From: Burkholderiales bacterium
Lineage (GTDB): Bacteria > Pseudomonadota > Gammaproteobacteria > Burkholderiales > Burkholderiaceae_C
Reading direction: 5' to 3'
DNA: 7,586 nt
NCBI GenBank assembly: GCA_005789685.1
Contig: SXXD01000296.1
Span: 1-7,586, forward strand
The notes below the pieces were generated by a model that was given only the letters and a program-made list of their open reading frames with translations, ran no database searches and was not told the origin of the DNA. Numbering within the stretch: position 1 is the stretch's first letter; each line of letters opens with the position of its first letter. A program made the position numbers and the translations under genes. Shown in pieces: positions 1-6,443 of the stretch.

Positions 1-658
1 GGAAGCACTTGGTGATTTGGTAGTAGCGGTCGTAGCCGGCCACCATGAGCAATTGCTTGAACAACTGGGGCGATTGTGGCAGCGCAAAGAAATGGCCATC
101 GTGCACACGACTGGGCACCAAGTAATCGCGCGCACCCTCTGGCGTGCTCTTGGTCAGCATGGGCGTTTCAATGTCAATGAACCCATGCTCATCCAAAAAC
201 TTACGGGTTTCCATGGCCACCTTGTAGCGCAGCATGAGGTTGTTTTGCATGTAAGGACGGCGCAGATCGAGCACGCGGTGTGTGAGGCGCGTAGTTTCTG
301 ACAGGTTGTCGTCGTCAAGCAAGAAAGGGGGCGTGACTGACGGATTCAGCACCGTGAGTTCGTGGCACAAAATTTCAATCTTGCCACTTTTGAGACCGTC
401 GTTGGTGGTGCCTTCAGGGCGGGCACGCACCAAACCTTTGATCTGGATGCAAAACTCATTGCGCAAACCTTCAGCGGTTTTGAACATATCGGCTCGGTCG
501 GGGTCGCACACCACTTGCACATAGCCTTCGCGATCACGCACGTCAACGAAGATCACGCCACCGTGGTCACGACGGCGATTGACCCAGCCGCACAAGCTGA
601 CGGTTTGGCCCATCAGGGCTTCGGTAACAAGACCGCAGTAGTGTGAACGCATTGACAT
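1..658 (-). CDS. aspS: aspartyl-tRNA synthetase, N-terminal part (3' end outside window)
   Basis: Class II aminoacyl-tRNA synthetase that charges tRNA-Asp with aspartate in the cytoplasm. The first 219 codons are present; bacterial AspRS is about 590-600 residues, so the rest lies beyond the left edge. The N-terminal OB-fold anticodon-binding domain is visible (about residues 4-105), with MRSHYCG at residues 3-9 and [15 protein letters not shown] at 23-37. The start of the class II catalytic core follows ([13 protein letters not shown] around 122-134, [20 protein letters not shown] around 163-182, and [21 protein letters not shown] near the edge). The ATG at 658 gives MSMRSHYCG; a second ATG at 652 would give MRSHYCG. 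The Shine-Dalgarno is weak (GAAAGA about nine bases upstream). His32 and Gly82 match the two positions linked to relaxed anticodon recognition in Pseudomonas aeruginosa AspRS, suggesting a non-discriminating enzyme. It is the last gene seen in the cluster, 47 bases after the DUF502 gene. Identification is very secure. Confidence 0.97.
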   Translation of the reverse strand, partial: MSMRSHYCGLVTEALMGQTVSLCGWVNRRRDHGGVIFVDVRDREGYVQVVCDPDRADMFKTAEGLRNEFCIQIKGLVRARPEGTTNDGLKSGKIEILCHELTVLNPSVTPPFLLDDDNLSETTRLTHRVLDLRRPYMQNNLMLRYKVAMETRKFLDEHGFIDIETPMLTKSTPEGARDYLVPSRVHDGHFFALPQSPQLFKQLLMVAGYDRYYQITKCF

Positions 659-689
659 GGGAAAAGTTCTTTCAATTGAAAAGAGTCAG

Positions 690-704
690 TTGGCTTTGAG
701 CCAA
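690..704 (-). other. small perfect hairpin between the DUF502 gene and aspS
   Basis: A perfect 6-bp stem (TTGGCT / AGCCAA) with a three-base loop starts one base after the TAA stop of the DUF502 gene. On the transcript it is followed by CTGACTCTTTTC, so the U-rich stretch comes several bases too late and is interrupted for a canonical intrinsic terminator. A 12-bp palindrome, TTTCAATTGAAA (670-681), lies between it and the aspS start and covers part of the only Shine-Dalgarno-like sequence of aspS. It could be a leaky terminator or mRNA-processing signal, or chance in a 47-base spacer. Confidence 0.35.
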
Positions 705-705
705 T

Positions 706-1371
706 TTAAGCTGATGGGGAGGTTTCTGCTTTGACTGGCATGGCATCGGGGCCGCCAGGCACAACCACACCCATTGAGATGATGTACTTGAGGGCATCGT
801 CCACGCTCATCTCCAACTCCACCACGTTGGCTTTGGGCATGATGAGAAAGAAACCAGAGGTTGGGTTGGGCGTGGTGGGCACATACACGCTCACGCAATC
901 GCTGGGTAAGTGGCGGGCCACTTGACCACTCGGCGCACCCGTTAAAAATGCAATGGTCCAAGAGCCTTGATGAGGGTATTGCACCAAAAGGGCTTTCGAA
1001 AAAGCATTGCCACTGCCTGAAAACAAAGTGTCTGCTACTTGCTTTACGCTGGAGTAAATGCTGTTCACCACTGGAATTCGGGTAATGACCTTGGACCACT
1101 GACGCAGCAACCATTGACCAAAAATATTGGTCACAAACAGGCCCGTGAAATAGATCACAAGGGCCACCAAAATAACCCCCAGACCGGGCATGTGTCGCAG
1201 CGACTCTGCCACGCTGTGAATGCCAGGAATCACAGCATCGAGGGCGCCTAAAACGGCCAAGAAAATGCCATCCATGGTGCCCACCAACCAGGTTAGCAAC
1301 CACACCGTCACGCCCATGGGCAACCACACCAGAAGGCCAGTCAACAAGTAATGGCGAATTTTCAAATTCAT
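706..1371 (-). CDS. DUF502 family inner-membrane protein
   Basis: A 221-residue membrane protein of the DUF502 family, whose molecular function is not established. The ATG at 1371 is preferred over in-frame upstream starts because those run into fmdB. GAGG (1380-1383) lies eight bases upstream of this ATG and overlaps the fmdB stop codon, suggesting translational coupling. Two hydrophobic segments are visible: about residues 8-30, which includes the LLVWLPMGVTVWLL stretch typical of the family, and about 62-84. The rest is a soluble domain containing the family hallmark VYVPTTPNPTSGFFLIMPK (162-180) followed by ELEMSVDDALKYIISMGVV (185-203). The family is about 200-220 residues, so this is full length. 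The C-terminal tail after residue 205 is Pro/Ala/Ser-rich. The gene lies between fmdB and aspS, an arrangement I recall from other Burkholderiales. Family assignment is secure; function is unknown. Confidence 0.93.
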   Translation of the reverse strand: MNLKIRHYLLTGLLVWLPMGVTVWLLTWLVGTMDGIFLAVLGALDAVIPGIHSVAESLRHMPGLGVILVALVIYFTGLFVTNIFGQWLLRQWSKVITRIPVVNSIYSSVKQVADTLFSGSGNAFSKALLVQYPHQGSWTIAFLTGAPSGQVARHLPSDCVSVYVPTTPNPTSGFFLIMPKANVVELEMSVDDALKYIISMGVVVPGGPDAMPVKAETSPSA

Positions 1372-1381
1372 TTTGGGAACC

Positions 1382-1726
1382 TCAGTGGCAAGCGCATGAA
1401 GCGGCACATGCAGCAGACGCTGATGGGGTACTTGAGTCACCGGCTGGCTTAGCACCGCCAGCATCTGTCGGCTTGGCAGCGCCAGCGTCAGCAGGACTTG
1501 CACTGACTGCGTCTGCAGTAGCAGGCGCTGAAGTACCGGACGACCCACCTTTGAAATCAGTGGCGTACCAACCTGAGCCCTTGAGCTGGAAACCAGCGGC
1601 TGTCAGTTGTTTATTGAAAGAAGGCGAACCACAGGAAGGGCATTTTGTCAGGAGGTCATCTGACATCTTTTGCAAAATATCCTTGGCATGGCCACAGGAT
1701 TCACACTTGTAGGCGTAGATGGGCAT
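1382..1726 (-). CDS. FmdB-type zinc-ribbon regulatory protein
   Basis: A 114-residue member of the FmdB/CxxC_CxxC_SSSS family. The N-terminal ~58 residues form a single zinc ribbon: MPIYAYKCESCG with C8 and C11, then CPSCG with C29 and C32, then the conserved GFQLKGSGWYATDF (45-58). The family is named after a putative regulator of formamidase genes, but a specific role is unproven in most bacteria, so a target cannot be assigned. The remaining half is low complexity and rich in Ala, Pro, Ser and Gly, with a degenerate repeat of the DAGxAKP type (residues 80-94). It ends in ACAASCACH, which adds C107, C111, C113 and H114, a possible second metal site. The ATG at 1726 gives the conserved MPIYAY start, although the upstream Shine-Dalgarno is poor (GAG ten bases away). 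It lies 37 bases after the symporter gene and 10 bases before the DUF502 gene. Confidence 0.93.
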   Translation of the reverse strand: MPIYAYKCESCGHAKDILQKMSDDLLTKCPSCGSPSFNKQLTAAGFQLKGSGWYATDFKGGSSGTSAPATADAVSASPADAGAAKPTDAGGAKPAGDSSTPSASAACAASCACH

Positions 1727-1727
1727 G

Positions 1728-1763
1728 TTGAAGGTTCTCGCTTGGCAATCACAAAACCTTCAA
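1728..1763 (-). other. inverted repeat filling the symporter-fmdB gap
   Basis: Perfect 9-bp arms, TTGAAGGTT (1728-1736) and AACCTTCAA (1755-1763), are separated by 18 bases. On the transcript the stem begins directly after the UAA stop of the symporter gene and ends one base before the fmdB AUG. A nested three-pair extension (UUG with CAA, 7-base loop) is possible and would leave GCGAG, the only Shine-Dalgarno-like bases of fmdB, in a bulge. There is no U-run, so it does not look like an intrinsic terminator. A role in limiting fmdB translation, protecting the upstream 3' end, or re-initiation control is inference. Confidence 0.5.
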
Positions 1764-3212
1764 TTATAGGTGGGTCCCTTGCAAAACATGGTGGGCGCCG
1801 TGCTTGTTTTTCATGACTTGCGGAGCCAAGGAGCCTATGAGCATGCCTGCCAAGCTGGCCAAAACGCCCGCCAACTGTGCAGGAAATTCTTCACCTGCGG
1901 GGGTCATGAGCATTAAAAGCCATGTAGACAATCCCAATGCGATTGAAAAAATAGCGCCTTGTGTGGTGGCTTTTGCCCAATAAAGCCCAAAGAGCAAGGG
2001 AATGAAGGCGCCGACCAAGGTGACTTGGTAAGCACCAGAGACCATTTCATAAATTGAACTGCCTTGCATTTGAATGGCATACAACAAGACCAAGGCGCTG
2101 AACACCAAAACTGTGACGCGCATGGCCAACAAGGACTGCTTGTCGCCCTGATGCGGAAAAAACTGACGCCAAATGTTTTCAGTGAATGTGACGCTGGGCG
2201 CCAGCAAAGTGGCAGATGCACACGACTTGATGGCCGATAACAAAGCGCCAAAAAACAGCACCTGCATGACAAATGGCATTTGTGTCATGACCAAAGTGGG
2301 CAAAACTTTTTGAGGATCTTCTTCAATGAGTTGGGCTGCCTGCTCGGGCATGATGATCAACGCACTGACCACCAAAAACATGGGCACAAACGCAAACAAA
2401 ATGTAGCAAATGCCGCCAATGATGGGGCCCTTGGTGGCGGCATTCAAACTGTTGGCAGACATGACTCGCTGAAAAACGTCTTGTTGCGGAATGGAGCCAA
2501 ACATGATGGTGATGGCAGCCGCCAAGAAAAACAAAATGTCTTTCATGTTGGGCTCAGGCAAAAACTTGAACAGGTCTTGGCTGACGGCCAAGGCGATGAC
2601 TTTGTCAGCACCACCGGCTTGATCACCGGCATACACCGCCAGAACCGCCAGGCCTACAACCAAAATAATCATTTGCATGAAGTCCGTGATGGCCACGGAC
2701 CACATGCCACCAAACAAGGTGTAGGCCAGCACCGAAACCACACCAATGGTCATTCCCCATGGCATGCTGATCACGCCACCTGACAACAAATTAAACACCA
2801 AGCCCAAAGCTGTGACTTGGGCTGAGACCCAGCCCAAATAGCTCACCATGATGATGATGGAGCAAATGACTTCAACTGAACGGCCATAACGCTCGCGGTA
2901 ATAGTCGCTGATGGTGAGCAAATTCATGCGGTACAACTTGCCAGCAAAAAACAAACCTACCAAAATCAAACAACTTCCCGCACCGAACGGATCTTCTACG
3001 ACGCCGTTCAAACCACTGTTCACAAATTTGGCAGGAATACCCAAGACTGTTTCTGCGCCAAACCAAGTGGCAAAGGTGGTGGTCACAATCATGGCCAGCG
3101 GCAAATGCCTGCCAGCGATGGCAAAGTCTGCTGAGGTTTTAACGCGTTTCGCAGCAACCAAACCAATGGCAATGGTGACGAGTAAATAGGCGATGACCAA
3201 TGTCAATAACAC
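1764..3212 (-). CDS. sodium:solute symporter family (SSS) transporter, substrate unknown
   Basis: A 482-residue polytopic inner-membrane transporter of the SSS family (PutP/SGLT type, LeuT fold), which usually couples solute uptake to the Na+ gradient. Around 12-13 hydrophobic segments span the protein. Recognisable elements are TTFATWFGAETVLG (45-58) in the broken first core helix, GGMWSVAITDFMQMIIL (168-184), which matches the family signature, and IPQQDVFQRVMSA (241-253). In the helix carrying the second half of the Na2 site the sequence is LLSAIKSCASATLLAPS (324-340). Ala327 and Ser330 fit the usual ligands, the next Ser/Thr is Cys331, and residue 329 is a lysine. The start is GTG at 3212, supported by AAGGAG seven bases upstream. 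That ribosome binding site overlaps the ubiB stop, so translation is probably coupled to ubiB. The cytoplasmic tail is His-rich (HGAHHVLQGTHL). The substrate cannot be read from sequence; it is not clearly PutP, ActP or PanF. Confidence 0.9.
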   Translation of the reverse strand: MLLTLVIAYLLVTIAIGLVAAKRVKTSADFAIAGRHLPLAMIVTTTFATWFGAETVLGIPAKFVNSGLNGVVEDPFGAGSCLILVGLFFAGKLYRMNLLTISDYYRERYGRSVEVICSIIIMVSYLGWVSAQVTALGLVFNLLSGGVISMPWGMTIGVVSVLAYTLFGGMWSVAITDFMQMIILVVGLAVLAVYAGDQAGGADKVIALAVSQDLFKFLPEPNMKDILFFLAAAITIMFGSIPQQDVFQRVMSANSLNAATKGPIIGGICYILFAFVPMFLVVSALIIMPEQAAQLIEEDPQKVLPTLVMTQMPFVMQVLFFGALLSAIKSCASATLLAPSVTFTENIWRQFFPHQGDKQSLLAMRVTVLVFSALVLLYAIQMQGSSIYEMVSGAYQVTLVGAFIPLLFGLYWAKATTQGAIFSIALGLSTWLLMLMTPAGEEFPAQLAGVLASLAGMLIGSLAPQVMKNKHGAHHVLQGTHL

Positions 3213-3219
3213 AATAAGA

Positions 3220-3225
3220 CTCCTT
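3220..3225 (-). promoter_or_regulatory. ribosome binding site that sets the GTG start of the symporter
   Basis: AAGGAG lies seven bases upstream of the GTG at 3212 and shares two bases with the TAA stop of ubiB. It is the strongest Shine-Dalgarno in the window and supports the GTG as the true start. Confidence 0.8.
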
Positions 3226-4795
3226 AGATTTGATGAAATCTTTCGAATGCTTGCAGCACGATAAGGGTTGAAACAAACCCGACGACCACATAGACAATGG
3301 CCTGTAACAATCTGTTGGTTCGCTGTTGCTCTGCTAACAAAGCATTGAGTTGATTTTGCTCTTTCGAACCAGATGTTGAATGCTTCAAAAAGTCGTGCAA
3401 CAAACGGGGTAACTGAGGCATTATTTTGGCGTATTGTGGCGCTTGTTCACGCAACTGTTGGAAAAATCTTTTAGGGCCCACCTGATCAATCATCCACTGC
3501 TCTAGAAAGGGCTTAGCAGTATTCCACAAATCGAGTTCCGGGTCTAACTGACGGCCCAATCCCTCAATATTGAGCAAGGTTTTTTGCAGCAAAACCAGCT
3601 GTGGTTGGACTTCCACGTTAAAGCGGCGTGACGTTTGGAACAAACGCAAGAGCACCATGCCCAAGGAAATTTCTTTCAGCGGCCGGTCAAAGTAAGGCTC
3701 GCACACTGAGCGAATGGCAGATTCCAATTCGTCCACTCGGGTATGGCTGGGCACCCAACCCGATTCAATGTGCAACTCAGCCACGCGCTTGTAGTCGCGC
3801 CTGAAGAAAGCACTGAAGTTTTGCGCCAAATACTCTTTGTCGTATTCCGTGAGTGTGCCCACAATGCCAAAGTCAAGGGAAATGTAGCGGCCCATCGTTT
3901 CAGGTTCAATGCTGACTTGAATATTGCCAGGGTGCATGTCCGCATGAAAAAAGCCATCCCGAAATACTTGCGTGAAAAAGAGGGTCACACCATCTTTGGC
4001 CAGTTGCGGAATGTCGACGCCCGCGGCGCGCAATGCATCCACCTGACTGATGGGCAAGCCCTTCATGCGCTCCATGACGATGACTTCAGGGTGGCAGTAA
4101 TCCCAATACATCTCTGGAATTAAAACCAAATTCAAACTCTGCATGTTTCGGCGAAGCTGCGCACCATTGGCGGCCTCTCGAACCAAATCCAACTCATCGT
4201 GCAAATGCTTGTCAAATTCAGCCACCACCTCGCGGGGCTTGAGGCGCTTGCCATCAGCACTGATTTTTTCAAGCCAGCCAGCCATCATGCGCATCAGGTT
4301 CAAATCTTTTTCAATGGCCTGCAGCATGTTGGGACGCAGCACCTTGACCGCTACCTCTTGCACCAAACCTTCTTTGTTTTTCCACAAAGCAAAATGGACC
4401 TGCGCAATGGACGCGCTGGCCACTGGCACATGGTCAAAGGACTCAAAGATTTCAGACACTGGCCTACCAAAAGCTCGCTCAATGATGGCAACGGCAATGT
4501 CTGAACTGAAGGGCGGCACTCTGTCTTGAAGTTTGGCCAACTCAACGGCAATGTCGTCCGGCAATAAGTCTCTGCGAGTCGACATGACCTGTCCAAACTT
4601 CACAAAAATGGGGCCGAGTTGTTCTAGTGACAAACGCAAACGCTCGCCGCGCGAGAGTTTGTAAACACGACCCAAAGTGAGGGCCTGCGATAAAATTTTC
4701 AAAAAAGGCTGCTTGAAGTTAGACAGCATCAACTCATGCAGACCAAACCGCCAAACAGTCCACACAATGAAAATGCCCCGAAACATTCGGTTCAT
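3224..4795 (-). CDS. ubiB: UbiB, ABC1/ADCK (UbiB) family ATPase-like factor for ubiquinone biosynthesis
   Basis: A 523-residue atypical protein kinase-like protein of the inner membrane, needed for ubiquinone biosynthesis; family members show ATPase activity and are thought to help prenylated intermediates reach the Ubi enzymes. Family motifs are intact: KFGQ (66-69) in the N-terminal extension that covers the active site, the Ala-rich nucleotide loop VASASIAQV (125-133), the VAIK-equivalent lysine K151 in [19 protein letters not shown] (201-211), the catalytic HADMHPGN (284-291) and LDFG (307-310). A single C-terminal hydrophobic segment (about 499-517) likely anchors it. E. coli UbiB (546 residues) has two such segments, so this one is shorter at the C-terminus. 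The ATG at 4795 overlaps the ubiJ stop (ATGA), with AGG eight bases upstream. In-frame starts further up, to 4939, lie inside ubiJ and would add an unrelated 48-residue leader, so I reject them. Confidence 0.96.
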   Translation of the reverse strand: MNRMFRGIFIVWTVWRFGLHELMLSNFKQPFLKILSQALTLGRVYKLSRGERLRLSLEQLGPIFVKFGQVMSTRRDLLPDDIAVELAKLQDRVPPFSSDIAVAIIERAFGRPVSEIFESFDHVPVASASIAQVHFALWKNKEGLVQEVAVKVLRPNMLQAIEKDLNLMRMMAGWLEKISADGKRLKPREVVAEFDKHLHDELDLVREAANGAQLRRNMQSLNLVLIPEMYWDYCHPEVIVMERMKGLPISQVDALRAAGVDIPQLAKDGVTLFFTQVFRDGFFHADMHPGNIQVSIEPETMGRYISLDFGIVGTLTEYDKEYLAQNFSAFFRRDYKRVAELHIESGWVPSHTRVDELESAIRSVCEPYFDRPLKEISLGMVLLRLFQTSRRFNVEVQPQLVLLQKTLLNIEGLGRQLDPELDLWNTAKPFLEQWMIDQVGPKRFFQQLREQAPQYAKIMPQLPRLLHDFLKHSTSGSKEQNQLNALLAEQQRTNRLLQAIVYVVVGFVSTLIVLQAFERFHQI

Positions 4796-5340
4796 AGAGC
4801 AGACCTGTGTAAGTCGGAGCCAGGTGCAGGTTTGCGAATAAATTGCTGCATGGCCTGAAAGGCTTGCCGACCCATTGAGACCAGGGTATTGGCAGCGGCA
4901 TCGCCCAGCAATTTGGACAAGTCTTCCTCGACATCCCATCGGACATGGTCAATTAACCAATTGACTTCGGCAGCCAACTGAACGTCGCCCTCAATGTGAA
5001 CGCCCGGCTTTTCGCCTTTCATAACGGCCGAGGCCATGGCCATAGGCGATGCATCGGTTAAGCTTAATTTAAGGTCAAATTTTGGCTGGCTTACACGCTC
5101 CAACAGACCCGCAGGCGTGGGCGAGAGCTGAATGATTTTGTCTTGCCACTGCAATTGAATGCACCGCCCCTTTTGACGCTTGAGCCTGCTTAGCGCTTCA
5201 GGTTCAGCGCCAATGACGTGATTCAAAAACAAAACCAAACGATTGATGGACTCGTCCATCACCCAAACAGGGGGCTGAGCGTGAGTGACGAATTGCTCAA
5301 TGGCTTCGCCGACGAAAGAAAAAGGGGACTGTGTTGCCAT
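4792..5340 (-). CDS. ubiJ: UbiJ, SCP2-domain ubiquinone biosynthesis accessory factor
   Basis: A 182-residue cytoplasmic protein with an SCP2 sterol-carrier-like domain (about residues 33-135). In E. coli UbiJ binds ubiquinone intermediates and is part of the soluble Ubi complex with UbiE, UbiG, UbiH, UbiI, UbiF and UbiK. Key evidence is the conserved block [19 protein letters not shown] (115-133) followed by [16 protein letters not shown] (135-150), plus its position immediately before ubiB with an ATGA overlap. E. coli UbiJ is 201 residues and carries a C-terminal coiled-coil tail; this protein stops shortly after the amphipathic helix ending near residue 170. The start is uncertain: ATG 5340 (MATQSPF) has GGGG only three bases upstream, while TTG 5349 (MGTMATQ) has GGGA four bases upstream and an in-frame TAA just before it. 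I chose the ATG as the more usual codon; the difference is three residues. Sequence identity to E. coli UbiJ is low by eye, so synteny carries part of the call. Confidence 0.88.
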   Translation of the reverse strand: MATQSPFSFVGEAIEQFVTHAQPPVWVMDESINRLVLFLNHVIGAEPEALSRLKRQKGRCIQLQWQDKIIQLSPTPAGLLERVSQPKFDLKLSLTDASPMAMASAVMKGEKPGVHIEGDVQLAAEVNWLIDHVRWDVEEDLSKLLGDAAANTLVSMGRQAFQAMQQFIRKPAPGSDLHRSAL

Positions 5341-5401
5341 AGTCCCCAATTATTCCCGAAAGACTGGCCAGTGCCATCCCTTCACTCAGAATGTCTTTAA
5401 A

Positions 5402-6412
5402 TTATTGCAGGGCTTGTACGCCAGCAACCAACCAGCCGCTGTTGCCATTTCGGGGCTTGGTCATGTTCCAAACTTCGCGGAAAGGGCTAGGCGCGGATTC
5501 GGCTTCTTCGCGAATGACACCGTTGAATTCAACGCTGGCCATGTAAACCTCGGGCAACTCTTCAATGCCCAACAACTGAGCATCCAACTTAACCACCTCG
5601 GTTTTGTTAGGTTGGCCAGGGAAATTGGCTTCGCGCTCTGCCAGCTGACTCTTGATTTCAGTCAACATGCCATCGGTCATCATGGCCTTGAGAGAGCCCA
5701 TGTCGGCACGGTCCCAGGCGTCTTGCAAAGTAATGAAGTTGCGCTTGGCCGCCTCGACAAAGTTGTCGGTGTCGAAGCCTTCAGGCACGCCCCAGGTTTG
5801 TGAACCCTGAAAGGCTGTGGGCTGTGAGCCACCAATGGCAGAGCCAATCATGGAGCCACCCGCGTGGGCTGGGCTCTGGGTATTGGCAGCAGGCGTTGGA
5901 TCAAAGCGCGTGTTTTGTGATTCCCATGGTCGGGCAGAAGCATCGTTACCCACATTTTCTGGGTTGTACTGAGGCAAGCTTGCAGGCGCCTCAGGGCTTT
6001 GACCTGCGCCTTGGTAGGCTAGGCCACCCTGCTGCTGAGCAGTACCGCCTTTGCGTGAGCGTAAAAAGTAACCAATGACGCCCACCGCCACCATGGCAAG
6101 CAAGGCAAACATCAGCATGTTGCCAAATGCTTCACCCATGCCTAGGCTGCTCGCCAACCAAGCCAATCCCAAACCAGCGGCCAAGCCGCCCAGCATGGCA
6201 CCCCATGGGCGATTAGCAGGCGCAGCAGCAGGGGTTGCTGGTTTAGCTGCCGCCGCTTGGCTAGGTGCTGCAGGTTTAGCCGCATCACGCTGCGTGACGT
6301 TGCTGGACTGCTGGCCAGAAGATTTACCACCGCCCATGCGACGGGCTGCCTCTGCATTGAAGGTGCTGAGGACCAAAAGCATGGTCAAGATTAAGCCGAA
6401 AAGTTTGTTCAC
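5402..6412 (-). CDS. Tim44-like domain protein with signal peptide and membrane anchor
   Basis: A 336-residue envelope protein. Residues 1-22 form a signal peptide (MNKLFGLILTMLLVLSTFNA, then EA before ARR). RRMGGGKSSGQQSSNVTQR (24-42) follows, a block I recognise from betaproteobacterial homologues. After it come a Pro/Ala-rich linker (43-68), a Gly-rich hydrophobic stretch (71-90), a clearer transmembrane segment (about 98-117) ending in RSRK, a Gly/Gln/Pro/Ser-rich linker (120-210) and a C-terminal Tim44-like domain (about 213-336, beginning DTDNFVEAAKRNFITLQDAW). The Tim44 fold in mitochondria is a membrane-associating module of the import motor; the role of these bacterial versions is unclear. 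The start is GTG at 6412, with GGAG (6419-6422) six bases upstream. The gene lies between ubiE (31 bases) and ubiJ (61 bases), interrupting what is ubiEJB in E. coli. A link to quinone synthesis is suggested by position only. Confidence 0.92.
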   Translation of the reverse strand: MNKLFGLILTMLLVLSTFNAEAARRMGGGKSSGQQSSNVTQRDAAKPAAPSQAAAAKPATPAAAPANRPWGAMLGGLAAGLGLAWLASSLGMGEAFGNMLMFALLAMVAVGVIGYFLRSRKGGTAQQQGGLAYQGAGQSPEAPASLPQYNPENVGNDASARPWESQNTRFDPTPAANTQSPAHAGGSMIGSAIGGSQPTAFQGSQTWGVPEGFDTDNFVEAAKRNFITLQDAWDRADMGSLKAMMTDGMLTEIKSQLAEREANFPGQPNKTEVVKLDAQLLGIEELPEVYMASVEFNGVIREEAESAPSPFREVWNMTKPRNGNSGWLVAGVQALQ

Positions 6413-6418
6413 AATAAA

Positions 6419-6422
6419 CTCC
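6419..6422 (-). promoter_or_regulatory. ribosome binding site that sets the GTG start of the Tim44-like gene
   Basis: GGAG lies six bases upstream of the GTG at 6412, within the 31-base ubiE-Tim44 gap. The GTG gives a complete signal peptide; no better start is nearby. Confidence 0.65.
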
Positions 6423-6443
6423 GAAAAATTCAGAAAAGAACGA

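Noticed and set aside
686..1327. 213-codon minus-strand open frame overlapping the DUF502 gene
   Set aside because: Different frame of a gene with clear family motifs; no recognisable domain of its own.
1434..1500. Repeat array in the fmdB tail
   Set aside because: Only a degenerate two-copy DAGxAKP repeat within an Ala-rich linker; not a DNA repeat element.
1372..1548. Extended start of the DUF502 gene at 1548
   Set aside because: The extra residues read through fmdB in another frame, whereas ATG 1371 has a good ribosome binding site and gives the usual family N-terminus.
2280..2783. 167-codon open frame on the plus strand, rich in His, Asn and Gln
   Set aside because: It lies wholly inside the symporter gene on the opposite strand, resembles no family, and its composition is what an antisense reading of a hydrophobic membrane protein gives.
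4796..4939. N-terminally extended ubiB start at 4939
   Set aside because: The added 48 residues are an out-of-frame reading of ubiJ. The ATGA overlap and homology favour the ATG at 4795.
5341..5401. The 61-base Tim44-ubiJ gap as a terminator or promoter region
   Set aside because: It contains only a 10-bp palindrome (ACTGGCCAGT, 5363-5372) and distant 6-bp arms. No U-run and no credible -35/-10 pair were found, so I make no call.
5285..5803. 172-codon plus-strand open frame across the Tim44-ubiJ junction
   Set aside because: Antisense to the Tim44-like coding region, with no domain and no convincing ribosome binding site.
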